Shown here: piece by piece, positions 44,481 to 56,427 of the stretch
How positions within the stretch are numbered: the first letter of the stretch is position 1
How the letters are laid out: each line of letters starts with the position of its first letter
DNA from: G963704535 sp963704535
Lineage (GTDB): Bacteria > Chloroflexota > Chloroflexia > Chloroflexales > Roseiflexaceae
DNA length: 64,000 nt
Assembly: GCA_963704535.1 (NCBI GenBank)
Contig: OY969916.1
Location: 3,906,001 to 3,970,000 of the forward strand
Direction of reading: 5' to 3'
Made by a program: the position numbers and the translations under genes
Notes under the pieces: generated by a model
Told to the model about the DNA's origin: nothing
The model's input: only the letters and a program-made list of their open reading frames with translations
Database searches by the model: none

Positions 44481-46652
44481 TCAGGAAACACTCCGAGGCT
44501 CTACATGCCTCTCGCCGATTCCTTTCCGTGATCGCTTGCCACGCTCCGCTCCATTGTGCGAAGCAACGGTCACAGGCGCGGGTGTCCTGGGGGCGACACG
44601 CGCGGCGATGCGCCAACTGTTCAGCCGCCCGATGTCGAGCCGGAAGATGTCGCGCACGCTGAGCTGCCAGCGCCCTTGGATCTCCTTGTCCAACAGCACC
44701 CGAAGCGCAGGCGTCTCCTGGATCGAATAGGTCTTGATCAGGTCATTTGCCGAGCCGCCGGTGTTGTTGTGCAGCACGACCGCCGTGCCGTCGGGGGCGA
44801 TCAAGTCGACCCGCAGATCACCGATGTAGGTATGGCTAATATTGACCTGGATGCGCAGGTCGGTGATCGCCCCTTGCTGATCGATGTCGATCGAACTCAC
44901 AACCGGCATGCCGACATCAGGAATGTTCAGGCCAGGTTCCACCTGGACGTCCACGACATCTTCGGCCCTGGCGGCGTTGGCCGCCTCCTGGACCGCCCGG
45001 AACGCATTCACCTTGCCGTAGCCGAACCAAAGACTAAACCCGTCGCCACTGAAATCGCCTGGCTCGTTGACAGGTGTGTCGGTTTCAAACGACAGATCCT
45101 TGTCAGCCGTTCGTTGCAGCAGTTGCTTGACCTCCAAGGCACTCAACGAAGGATTGGCCGACAGCACCAACCCGCAGACGCCAGCGGTCGTCGGCGTGGC
45201 GCTCGACGTGCCGCCGAAGCGGCTGGTAAATCGTGAGCCGCGGGTAAAATCGGTGTTGAGGCCGAACCCTTCATTGTCCGTGGTGGTGATACCGCGACCA
45301 ATCGGGCTGATCTGGTTGAGGTCGTCCCAGTTGTCCGACGGGGCGCACACGCAGATCTGCCGCCCCCACGATGAATAGGCCGCCCGCGTCTTCCGCGAGG
45401 TGCTGGCGCTGACCGTGATGACGTCTGGGTGCGCGGCGATCCAGCGGTCGATTGGGCCGCTGTAGGAACGTACGCCGGACTGTGTGCGGAAGCGGTACGT
45501 GCGCGTGTTGGCTAAGTCCTGAACCGGGCAGTTATTATTGCCTGCGGCCACGCAAAAGATCAACCCCTTGCCCCGCCGGCCGCCGGTGCGCGCCAGTGTC
45601 GCAATCGTATCCCGCAACGCGATGCTCATCGGGGCGTTGGCCGGCCCAACCCCCCACGAGCACGATACAACGTCGGCCAGCGAGGAGACCTTCTGAAACA
45701 TGAGGATGAAATGGGCCTCGCTCATGTCAAGCGAGAAGCGCACCGCGACAAGGGCACAACCGGGGGCGACGCCGACCACGCCGGTGCCGTTCCCCTCGGC
45801 GACCGCGACTCCTAAACAAGGCGTGCCGTGGTAATCGCCGGACTCAAACTGGGAGGTGGCGGCGCGGGGATGCACATCGTCATCCCAATCGATGCCGGCG
45901 TTGATGGCATAGCCGCGAACTGTGGCGTTCAACTGCGCGACGACCTTGCCTTCGCCCTGGAAATCGGGGTGCGTCAGGTCGAAACCGTCGTCGGCCACGG
46001 CCACCACAATATCGCGCCGACCGCGCGTCAGGTCCCAAGCCTCGGGCGCGAAGATCCCCGCGCCGGCGACCAGATCCGGCACGCTGGCGACCGGAGCGTG
46101 AAGGTGCCATTGGCTGGAAAAGAGCGCGTCGGCTGGAATAAACGCGAAGCGAGTCAGTTGCCGGACCAGGTTCGGCTCGGCATACTCGACATCGCTACGG
46201 CTGACCGCCGCGTTCGCGGTGCGGATCGGGTTCCGCCCGGTCGCGTCGGTGACACGCACTAGGTAGGTTTTGTTTCCCAGATCCTGCTCGATGACCAAGT
46301 GCTCCGCCGCGAAGTAGTCCCGAATGCGAAGATCGGGTGTGTCCGGCGTGAACTTAATGAAAAAACTCTCGGTGATTAGGTACTCGTTATCCGGGGAGTG
46401 CCGGTCCTGGTAGACGTGATGGACGATGTGATTCTCATCGCGAAGCTGGCTCATAGCGTGGTCCCGGTCGCCGGCGATCTGGGCGCGCACCATCCCTGGC
46501 GCCGCCTGCTCGGCCTCGCGCAGCTCCACCCCCGCCAGCGCGGCCGCATCCTGAGCTGCTGCGGCATCTTCGGCGTGAATCGTTACGGCTGTCTCGTCCT
46601 GCTGAACTTCGATCTTACGCCCACCCTGCCAGAAATATGTGGTCTCAGCCAT
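44481..46652 (-). CDS. S8 (subtilisin-family) serine protease with P-domain
   Basis: 723 residues from an ATG with AGGAGG eight bases upstream. An N-terminal region of about 190 residues with no signal peptide may be a propeptide (it includes SFFIKFTPDTPDLRIRDYF and VRVTDATGRN). The catalytic triad is Asp in VAVADDGFDLTHPDF (about 220), His in YHGTPCLGV (about 271) and Ser in FGGTSSATPTTAGV (about 480). A proprotein-convertase P-domain follows (ISHTYIGDLRVDLIAPDG, GRWQLSVRD). It is on the same strand as the M64-VWA unit downstream, though a terminator separates them. Confidence 0.9.
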   Translation of the reverse strand: MAETTYFWQGGRKIEVQQDETAVTIHAEDAAAAQDAAALAGVELREAEQAAPGMVRAQIAGDRDHAMSQLRDENHIVHHVYQDRHSPDNEYLITESFFIKFTPDTPDLRIRDYFAAEHLVIEQDLGNKTYLVRVTDATGRNPIRTANAAVSRSDVEYAEPNLVRQLTRFAFIPADALFSSQWHLHAPVASVPDLVAGAGIFAPEAWDLTRGRRDIVVAVADDGFDLTHPDFQGEGKVVAQLNATVRGYAINAGIDWDDDVHPRAATSQFESGDYHGTPCLGVAVAEGNGTGVVGVAPGCALVAVRFSLDMSEAHFILMFQKVSSLADVVSCSWGVGPANAPMSIALRDTIATLARTGGRRGKGLIFCVAAGNNNCPVQDLANTRTYRFRTQSGVRSYSGPIDRWIAAHPDVITVSASTSRKTRAAYSSWGRQICVCAPSDNWDDLNQISPIGRGITTTDNEGFGLNTDFTRGSRFTSRFGGTSSATPTTAGVCGLVLSANPSLSALEVKQLLQRTADKDLSFETDTPVNEPGDFSGDGFSLWFGYGKVNAFRAVQEAANAARAEDVVDVQVEPGLNIPDVGMPVVSSIDIDQQGAITDLRIQVNISHTYIGDLRVDLIAPDGTAVVLHNNTGGSANDLIKTYSIQETPALRVLLDKEIQGRWQLSVRDIFRLDIGRLNSWRIAARVAPRTPAPVTVASHNGAERGKRSRKGIGERHVEPRSVS

Positions 46653-46794
46653 CGTTGGTGCCTCCTGAATCAAGCGAACGCGAAGATCGTCGATCGCTCG
46701 GATGTATAGTTTGTAAACTGCCTCTTTGGTCGGCTTTCCTACAAGAACGAAAAAGATCAAGGAATTGGGGCGTGCCCCTATGTGAAGATCATCT

Positions 46795-46912
46795 TAGAGA
46801 CTGTCTGAAAAGGTTGATTTGTCGCCGAAGCTTCGTGGTGGAAAGGGGGTTCTTGAGGGGGCTGCCCTCTCAAGAACCCCCTTTCAGATAGCCTCTTACA
46901 GGCTTCACCAAC
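46795..46912. repeat. Family A MITE-like element, copy 7 (full length)
   Basis: Ends GAGACTGTCTGAAAAGG and CCTTTCAGATAGCCTC. Inside is the GCCGAAGCTTCGTGGTGG segment and the TTGAGGGGGCTGCCCTCTC centre. With a terminator it fills the gap between ssb and the protease gene. Confidence 0.8.
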
Positions 46913-46917
46913 GACAA

Positions 46918-46943
46918 GCGCCCCGACCTTTCGGCCGGGGCGC
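46918..46943 (-). terminator. Hairpin terminator of ssb
   Basis: Same stem-loop as at 44401 extended by one pair, 35 bases beyond the ssb stop. The T-run on the minus strand is poor (CTTGTCG). Confidence 0.6.
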
Positions 46944-46977
46944 CTGCTTTGCCGTGATCTGGTGGCCACTGATCGAT

Positions 46978-47382
46978 CTAGAACGGCGGCTCGTCGGCGG
47001 TCGTCGCGACCACCTCGGTGTCCTGCGTGGCCTGGCGCGCGTCCAGGAACAGGACCTCCTCGGCGCGTACGAACATCTTGGAGCGCTTCTGGCCGGTCTC
47101 GCGGTCCTCCCACGAGCGGGTGATCAGGCTGCCCATCACCCGCACGCGGCTACCCTTGTTCAGGAAGCGCCCGCACTGCTCGGCCAGCCGATCCCACGCC
47201 TCAATCGGCGTCCAGTCGGTCTCCACCGCCCGATCGCCTTCGTCGCTGCGTCCCGTCCAGCGCTTGGTCGCAACAGCAAAATTGGCGACCTGCACGCCTG
47301 ACGGAAGAAAGCGCTGCTCCGGCGCGCCGCCCAGATACCCGATCAGTTCCACCCGGTTGATTGTGCCTTTGACCTGTTTCAT
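46978..47382 (-). CDS. ssb: Single-stranded DNA-binding protein
   Basis: 134 residues; GAGGTAAG before the ATG. The OB fold is typical (INRVELIGYLGGAPEQR, VANFAVATKRW, WTPIEAWDRLAEQCGRFLNKGSRVRVMG, AEEVLFLD). The C-terminus ends in DEPPF, a recognisable version of the acidic tip that binds partner proteins, though the linker is short. It is downstream of, and probably co-transcribed with, the gene at 47562. Confidence 0.93.
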   Translation of the reverse strand: MKQVKGTINRVELIGYLGGAPEQRFLPSGVQVANFAVATKRWTGRSDEGDRAVETDWTPIEAWDRLAEQCGRFLNKGSRVRVMGSLITRSWEDRETGQKRSKMFVRAEEVLFLDARQATQDTEVVATTADEPPF

Positions 47383-47489
47383 AACTCTTACCTCGTGTAC
47401 ATACTCTTACTCATTGAGACCAGCCACGGCGACTGGCTTCACTGTTCTATACCGCGCGTAGGTGGGAGGAGTTACGGGGGAGTGTAGTA

Positions 47490-47563
47490 GGAGATTGGAG
47501 ATTAAGCGGAAAGGGGGTTCTTGAGGGGCAGCCCCTCAAACTCCCCCTTTATGACAGCTTCCT
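47490..47563. repeat. Two 7-bp units plus family A repeat, copy 8
   Basis: GGAGATTGGAGATTA (two units) is followed by AAAGGGGGTTCTTGAGGGGC with a GCCCCTCAAACTCCCCCTTT arm. It lies between ssb and the gene upstream of it. Confidence 0.65.
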
Positions 47564-48287
47564 AGAGGGCCGATTCGTTGGCCGAGCGCCGTGCTGGGGC
47601 CGGCCGTTGCCACTCGCGCAGCAGCACCGAGGCCTGCTCATACGTCATGCCGTGCGCGACGACGCCGTAGCGGCGGCGTGCCTCGGCGTCGAGGTCGAGG
47701 CCCTGCTGCTGGGCTAGCCGCTCCAGCGCGTGCAGTTGCTTCTCGTTGAGCGGGCTGCCATCGGCCGGGCGCGGGCCGGACGTGGCACCGTTGCTGCCGG
47801 CCGGCTCCTCGGCGTGCGGCGTCTGTGCCCGCCCGCGGCCACCGTCGTTATAGGAACTGCGCTCCTCGGCCAGCTTCTTCAGCCCGTCGATGAATGTGCT
47901 GGCCTGCCCTTTGGTTATCGTGACCAGGTCGACCTGCTGCTCTTGGGCGTAGGTCGCGAGTTGCTCGCCCGTCCAGGTCAGGTTCTCTTGCAGAGTAACA
48001 ATGTAGTTGCGCTGCTTGTCGCTGGCCGGCGCGTCGGGGTCGCGCACGACGATCGCCGGGGGCGGGCCGGCGCTCTCACGCACGCCGGCGATCTGCTCCT
48101 CGACGGCCAGCCGCTGCGCGCGGTAGATCCGCCAGCCAAGATCGACGGCCTGGGCCACCTCTTCGTCCGAGGCGTCCAGCGGCAGAGCGATCGTTTCCTC
48201 CAACGTGATGAAGTCTTCGCCGATGCGGATGGCGGCGCGGTACGTGCGCGACACAAGTCGCTCGTCACCTTTGCGTGGGGAAGCCAT
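47562..48287 (-). CDS. ssb-linked protein with two KQ...QAS modules
   Basis: 241 residues from an ATG with AGGA upstream. No named domain is recognised. The N-terminal third (TYRAAIRIGEDFITLEETIALPL then EVAQAVDLGWRIY) is followed by two similar modules: SDKQRNYIVTLQENL to GQASTFIDGLKK, and LNEKQLHALERLAQQ to EQASVLLREWQR. A charged, Gly-rich linker separates them. Such KQ-helix plus xxAS-helix modules also occur at the ends of some phage and plasmid DNA-handling proteins. With ssb next door, a role with single-stranded DNA is plausible but inferred. Confidence 0.65.
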   Translation of the reverse strand: MASPRKGDERLVSRTYRAAIRIGEDFITLEETIALPLDASDEEVAQAVDLGWRIYRAQRLAVEEQIAGVRESAGPPPAIVVRDPDAPASDKQRNYIVTLQENLTWTGEQLATYAQEQQVDLVTITKGQASTFIDGLKKLAEERSSYNDGGRGRAQTPHAEEPAGSNGATSGPRPADGSPLNEKQLHALERLAQQQGLDLDAEARRRYGVVAHGMTYEQASVLLREWQRPAPARRSANESAL

Positions 48288-48433
48288 GATTCCTGTCCTC
48301 CTGTCCGGCCGGCAGTGGGCTGGCAACGCGCGACCGGGCTGTCTCTCGTGCTTATAGAACCGTCTCGTCCCGTTCCGTACTTGCTCGGTCGCTCCAGCCC
48401 TCCAGCGCCGCAGGAGCAGGGAAAGTTAGTGCT

Positions 48434-48462
48434 ATTATAGCACAAACGTTTTGATCTTGCAA
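48434..48462 (-). promoter_or_regulatory. Strong sigma-70 promoter for the 47562-ssb unit
   Basis: On the minus strand TTGCAA and TATAAT are separated by exactly 17 bases. The start point would lie about 140 bases before the ATG, leaving a leader with no obvious open frame. Confidence 0.7.
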
Positions 48463-48515
48463 GTGGTCTTGATGCGCTCCGTGGCGTTATTACAGCATAA
48501 GACAAGATTTCGGGT

Positions 48516-48591
48516 GACGCCATTCTACTTTACAATCTGGGAGGGGAAGACTGAGGGGGCTGCCCCCTCAAACCCCCTTTTCCCAGAACTG
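48516..48591. repeat. Family C MITE-like element, copy 3
   Basis: GACGCCATTCTACTTTACA, GACTGAGGGGGCTGCCCCCT and CCCTTTTCCCAGAACTG. It is closely similar to 35915. It lies in the divergent region before uvrA. Confidence 0.8.
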
Positions 48592-48663
48592 GCTGTTTGC
48601 TGCGCCCGCCAACCTATGCTACGATTAGCTGTTGCCCAGCCCTCGTCGAAACGAAGCTAGCCC

Positions 48664-51612
<2,949 letters not shown>

Positions 51613-51617
51613 TGCCT

Positions 51618-52253
51618 TTAGTCAAGCGCCGTGAGCGACAGGATCTCGATCGTCAGCTTCCGATGCTGCCCTGAGCAGCTTGGCAGCACGCGCGTCTCCA
51701 GCACCTGCTTCCAATAATCGGAATGTCCCCAGTTTGGCCGAATCTCCGAGCGGGTCATGATTCTGTCTGGGTAGCCGAGTTCCTGGTCGTAGCTGAGCCG
51801 CCTGGTGGTGAAGACCCGGTGGCACGCGCACGCCAGCGACGATGGGTGACACCGCGACGCCGGGATCTCCTCGATGCGCTCGCTGAGATCGAAGAGCCGT
51901 GGAACGGTGAGCCCGGTCAGCCAGGGTACGTCGCAGGTGTCCTGGATGATCCGCTGCGCCTGGCCGCCGCGTACCTCGATGTTCTGCATACAGTGCTCGC
52001 CCTGGTACTCAACCAGCAGCGCGATCCGGTAGTCCGATGCCGCTTGCGCCTCCCAGCGCGCCTGCGCTTCCACGAGCGATGGTTGCTCTGCCGGCTGCCA
52101 CACAGCCACTCCAAGCAGCAGGCAGCTTACTAGCAGCCCAAAGATGCCCACCAGCAGCAGACGCCGAACCGGCCCCAGTTGGGAGAGCTTTTTACACCGT
52201 TGTGCGATCGAGCCGACGATCGCTGCCAGCACTACTGGTCGCATCATAGGCAT
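51618..52253 (-). CDS. Membrane-anchored DUF6174-like protein
   Basis: About 211 residues from MPMMRPVVLAAIVG; the ribosome site is unclear and the frame is open further upstream. One membrane helix (LLLVGIFGLLVSCLLLGVAVW) precedes an outside domain with RWEAQAASDYRIALLVEYQGEHC, the pattern of the DUF6174 group (W..Y.....C.C....V.V..G). Several Cys may form disulfides. Function unknown. It converges with uvrA, five bases apart. Confidence 0.6.
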   Translation of the reverse strand: MPMMRPVVLAAIVGSIAQRCKKLSQLGPVRRLLLVGIFGLLVSCLLLGVAVWQPAEQPSLVEAQARWEAQAASDYRIALLVEYQGEHCMQNIEVRGGQAQRIIQDTCDVPWLTGLTVPRLFDLSERIEEIPASRCHPSSLACACHRVFTTRRLSYDQELGYPDRIMTRSEIRPNWGHSDYWKQVLETRVLPSCSGQHRKLTIEILSLTALD

Positions 52254-52536
52254 CGGCGGGGCCGCTTGGTGCCGGGTGATCTCGGCCAGACGGCCCTTCC
52301 CGCATCGTGCGTAGGAATGTGTTCCTTCCCCAGGATGAGAATCTTTATCGGCAAACACCGCGACAATCAGGCACGCTGATAGAAGGTACGATCGCCAGAT
52401 AACAGTTTTGTTATTCTGGCGACCACAAGAGCTTACAAAAAAGTAATCAAACTCGTGTATGCTTAACTTTACCAGTTTTCTTGAGACGGCGCAATCACCC
52501 AATCGCATCCCAGGACCGCCTCAACGAGAGGAGTAG

Positions 52537-53697
52537 ATGATGCGGTTTTCTTATCGCCTGGGTATTGTCATCACGTTTTGTTGCTTGGCCGTCCTGCTGA
52601 CGGCTGGACTGGTTTCAGTGTTGTTACCCCGGACCCTCACCGATGTCACCTGGATATATGTCGCACCTACTCCGGCGCCTGGCCAGGTGGCGTCAGGTAC
52701 AGCCGAGCCGAGCGGCTTTTTCTCGCTTCCCGCGCTTCCTCCACTTCCGCTGGGACTCCAGAGGTTGTTTGGCGAGCCATCGCCAGTTGTGACGCCGACG
52801 GCACAGTTGGCCGCCGCGCCGCTCACTACTGACACCGCCGTCTCCGAATCAGCCTCCGCATCGACTGCGGTTGCCACTTTGCGGCCTGGCACAACGCCGA
52901 CCGCGACGCGCCGGTCGACGGTTGAGCCGGGGACGAGTGCAGTCAGCGAGCAGGCGGGCCCGGCCGAGGCACCGACCGGCACCGCCGTGCCGAGCACAAG
53001 CCCAGGCTCACCGGATGAGCGCGATGAGGCCAACTCGTCCAATACGCCCACGCCCTCGCCGCGGCCAACGTTCGGGCCACCATCGCGCTCGCCCCAGGCG
53101 ACCCCGACGCGCGGCTCCGGCCCAACCTCCGTGCCGACCGCGACGAAGCCGCCGACCCAAGCAACTCAGCGACCGGCGCCGACAAGCCGACCATCGTCAA
53201 CTCCTATACCGACCAACCGGCCGCCAGCGACCGCGGCGCCAGGCAATACCGCCGTGCCGCCGCCAGCGACCTCGGCGCCAATCAGTACCGCCGTGCCGGC
53301 AACCAGCACGCCAATTCCGCCGTCGCCCGAGCCGCCCACCAGCACGCCAAGGCCACCCACCAAGACGCCGAAGCCCACCAGGACGCCGGTGCCGCCCACC
53401 AGCATACCTGAACCGACCAACACGCCAGTGCCGCCCACCAGCATACCTGAACCGACCAACACGCCAGTGCCGCCCACCAGCACGCCGGTGCCGCCCACCA
53501 GCACGCCGGTGCCGCCCACCAGCACGCCGGTGCCGCCCACCGACACGCCTGAACCGACCGACACGCCGGTGCCGCCCACCGATACGCCCGAACCGACCGA
53601 CACGCCGGTCCCGCCCACCGACACGCCCGAACCGACCGAGAATTCGGTCATCCCAACGTTGCCGATACCGAATATAGCATTCCTAACTAAGTCGTAA
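52537..53697 (+). CDS. Membrane-anchored Thr/Pro-rich stalk protein
   Basis: 386 residues; GAGAGGAG precedes the first ATG. An N-terminal signal-anchor helix (LGIVITFCCLAVLLTAGLVSV) precedes a long low-complexity region rich in Pro, Thr, Ser and Ala. From about residue 270 it becomes regular TPVPPTS/TPEPTD repeats of 7-14 residues. No folded domain is evident. It is probably an extracytoplasmic stalk or spacer. The last residues (NIAFLTKS) are encoded by a family B element, so the end may have been altered. It is paralogous in layout to the gene at 53910. Confidence 0.75.
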   Translation: MMRFSYRLGIVITFCCLAVLLTAGLVSVLLPRTLTDVTWIYVAPTPAPGQVASGTAEPSGFFSLPALPPLPLGLQRLFGEPSPVVTPTAQLAAAPLTTDTAVSESASASTAVATLRPGTTPTATRRSTVEPGTSAVSEQAGPAEAPTGTAVPSTSPGSPDERDEANSSNTPTPSPRPTFGPPSRSPQATPTRGSGPTSVPTATKPPTQATQRPAPTSRPSSTPIPTNRPPATAAPGNTAVPPPATSAPISTAVPATSTPIPPSPEPPTSTPRPPTKTPKPTRTPVPPTSIPEPTNTPVPPTSIPEPTNTPVPPTSTPVPPTSTPVPPTSTPVPPTDTPEPTDTPVPPTDTPEPTDTPVPPTDTPEPTENSVIPTLPIPNIAFLTKS

Positions 53698-53761
53698 AAG
53701 GGGGTGTAGGGAGGCCCCCACAGAAAAGCTTTTCCACTTTCTAAATCATTTAGGAATGCTA
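53675..53761. repeat. Family B MITE-like element, copy 4
   Basis: TAGCATTCCTA and TAGGAATGCTA ends around GTCGTAAAAGGGGGTGTAGG and CCCCCACAGAAAAGCTTTTCC. Its left end supplies the stop codon of the stalk-protein gene. Confidence 0.85.
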
Positions 53762-53909
53762 TATCCTTTCAAGCTCATAAAAGATCTTTCATCTGCACAC
53801 TGCTGTTCGTAACAAAATGCCAATGAAGCGACGTTACACTTCAGCCATACTTGAACCCCGCTTCATCATAGCCCTCATCGCAGCGCTGTCTTGAGAGGAG
53901 AACAACGCA

Positions 53910-54839
53910 GTGGGCTTGAACCATAGGATCGGAATCCTGGGCGCGACCTTGGGTCTAGTGCTCCTGTTGACGGCTGTCATCGTATCGCTGCTCACTCCCA
54001 ATGGAATCGGGATGGTGACCTGGTTCGATGCGCCGGCAACCGCTGCGCCGATCCCATCGCGGAACGACGCCCCTGGCTTCCCGACCTGGCCGCCGCTACC
54101 ACATCAAGCGACCGACGTGCCGGTAGTGGAGATTCAGCCATCGTCTGTGCCGGCGAGCTCGCCAACACCCTCGGCGGTGCGCGCCAGCGCAACTGCCAGC
54201 CGGCCAGGCAGCGCGCCGGCCGCCCCGCAGCCAAGCTCGATCGCCGCCCCAGTGGGGAGCGCGCCTGACGCGAATGTTCCCAACACCGAGCCGGCGCTCG
54301 CCGAAGCCGTGGATCTGGTGGATGAGGATGGAGCGGCCGACTCAGAAGCGCCGAACGAGCCGCAGGCAACCTCCGCTCCGCCGTCGGGCCAGCCCCAACC
54401 ACCACCGGCGGCCCCAACCAACGCACCGGCGCCCCAGCCGACCCAAGCGCCAACCCGCCTGCCCCAGCCGACCCAGGCGCCCCAGCCAACTCAAGCGCCT
54501 CAACCGACCCAGGCACCGACGCAAGCTCCCCAGCCAACTCAGGCGCCAACTCAAGCTCCCCAGCCGACTCAGGCGCCCAAGCCGACCCAGGAGCCGACCC
54601 AGGCGCCCAAGCCGACCCAGGAGCCGACCCAGGCGCCCAAGCCGACCCAGGAGCCGACCCAGGCGCCCAAGCCGACCCAGGAGCCAACGCAAGTGCCGCA
54701 GCCAACTGAGGAGCCGACCGATACACCGCCGCTCTTACCGCTCCCGCTTCCAACGCTGCCACCGCTTCCAACACTGAACTTGCCGCTTCCGCTGCCGCCG
54801 CTGCCCTTACCGCCGCTCCCGACAATTGGGTTGCCCTGA
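53910..54839 (+). CDS. Membrane-anchored Pro/Gln/Thr-rich stalk protein
   Basis: 309 residues starting at GTG with GAGAGGAG upstream. The signal anchor RIGILGATLGLVLLLTAVIV is followed by VTWFDAP, similar to DVTWIYVAP in the preceding gene. An acidic spacer follows, then QAPKPTQEPT-type repeats (period 10, nearly identical from about residue 220 to 260), ending in a Pro-Leu-rich tail (LPLPLPPLPLPPLPTIGLP). It is probably a surface stalk. The two genes look like diverged duplicates with different repeat units. Confidence 0.75.
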   Translation: MGLNHRIGILGATLGLVLLLTAVIVSLLTPNGIGMVTWFDAPATAAPIPSRNDAPGFPTWPPLPHQATDVPVVEIQPSSVPASSPTPSAVRASATASRPGSAPAAPQPSSIAAPVGSAPDANVPNTEPALAEAVDLVDEDGAADSEAPNEPQATSAPPSGQPQPPPAAPTNAPAPQPTQAPTRLPQPTQAPQPTQAPQPTQAPTQAPQPTQAPTQAPQPTQAPKPTQEPTQAPKPTQEPTQAPKPTQEPTQAPKPTQEPTQVPQPTEEPTDTPPLLPLPLPTLPPLPTLNLPLPLPPLPLPPLPTIGLP

Positions 54840-54854
54840 TATCGTTTCTAAATG

Positions 54855-54905
54855 AGCAGGAGGGGTGTGAGGAGGGACGCTGGCCCTCCTCACACCCCTC
54901 CTGCT
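54855..54905. terminator. Strong bidirectional hairpin terminator
   Basis: Perfect 22-bp arms starting AGCAGGAGGGGTGTGAGG close a 7-base loop. It lies between the stalk-protein gene and the convergent acyl-CoA dehydrogenase gene. Confidence 0.8.
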
Positions 54906-54934
54906 GATTCGGGGACATTCAGGCGATGACGCGT

Positions 54935-56074
<1,140 letters not shown>

Positions 56075-56427
56075 AAGGACACCTCCTTTATGCCTTTGGC
56101 ATGATACACTTCGAGAAGGTCAAGGGTAATCCGCGGCTTCAGTCCACTTGACAACCTACACGGTTTACGATATATTTCGCACGGGTGTTCGCACCTAAAC
56201 AACAGAACGTTGGGCGTTCTGGCGAAGAAACCGTCGCCAGGTAAAACGTTCTCGGTCACGTGGTGCGCGGGTTCGGCGGAAGGAGCCAACCTCAAAGCCA
56301 GTACAGGCAGCGCGTGCGTAAGCACCAGGCCACACACCTCCTCTAGTTGCATGTGGATGAGCATGCGTGGATGAGCATGCATGGGTGCAAGTCCCGAGAA
56401 GTCCACGTGCTTTTGCCGTGGGAGTCA
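56075..56427. other. Gap without a gene; possible group II intron fragment
   Basis: No convincing gene. On the plus strand from about 56317, GTGCGTAAGCACC and then, after a tandem 14-bp repeat (GTGGATGAGCATGC), ATGGGTGCAAGTCCCGAGAAG resemble the 5' end of a group II intron. The rest of such an intron is absent. The other side holds the acyl-CoA dehydrogenase leader. Confidence 0.35.

Noticed and set aside
47562..48287. Considered a RecT/Rad52-type annealing protein
   Set aside because: Only the small KQ...QAS modules are similar to tails of some DNA-handling proteins; no annealase core is visible.
53166..53651. Gly/Val-rich repetitive frame on the minus strand (VGGTGV repeats)
   Set aside because: It is the complement of the Thr/Pro repeats of the stalk protein and has no start signal of its own.
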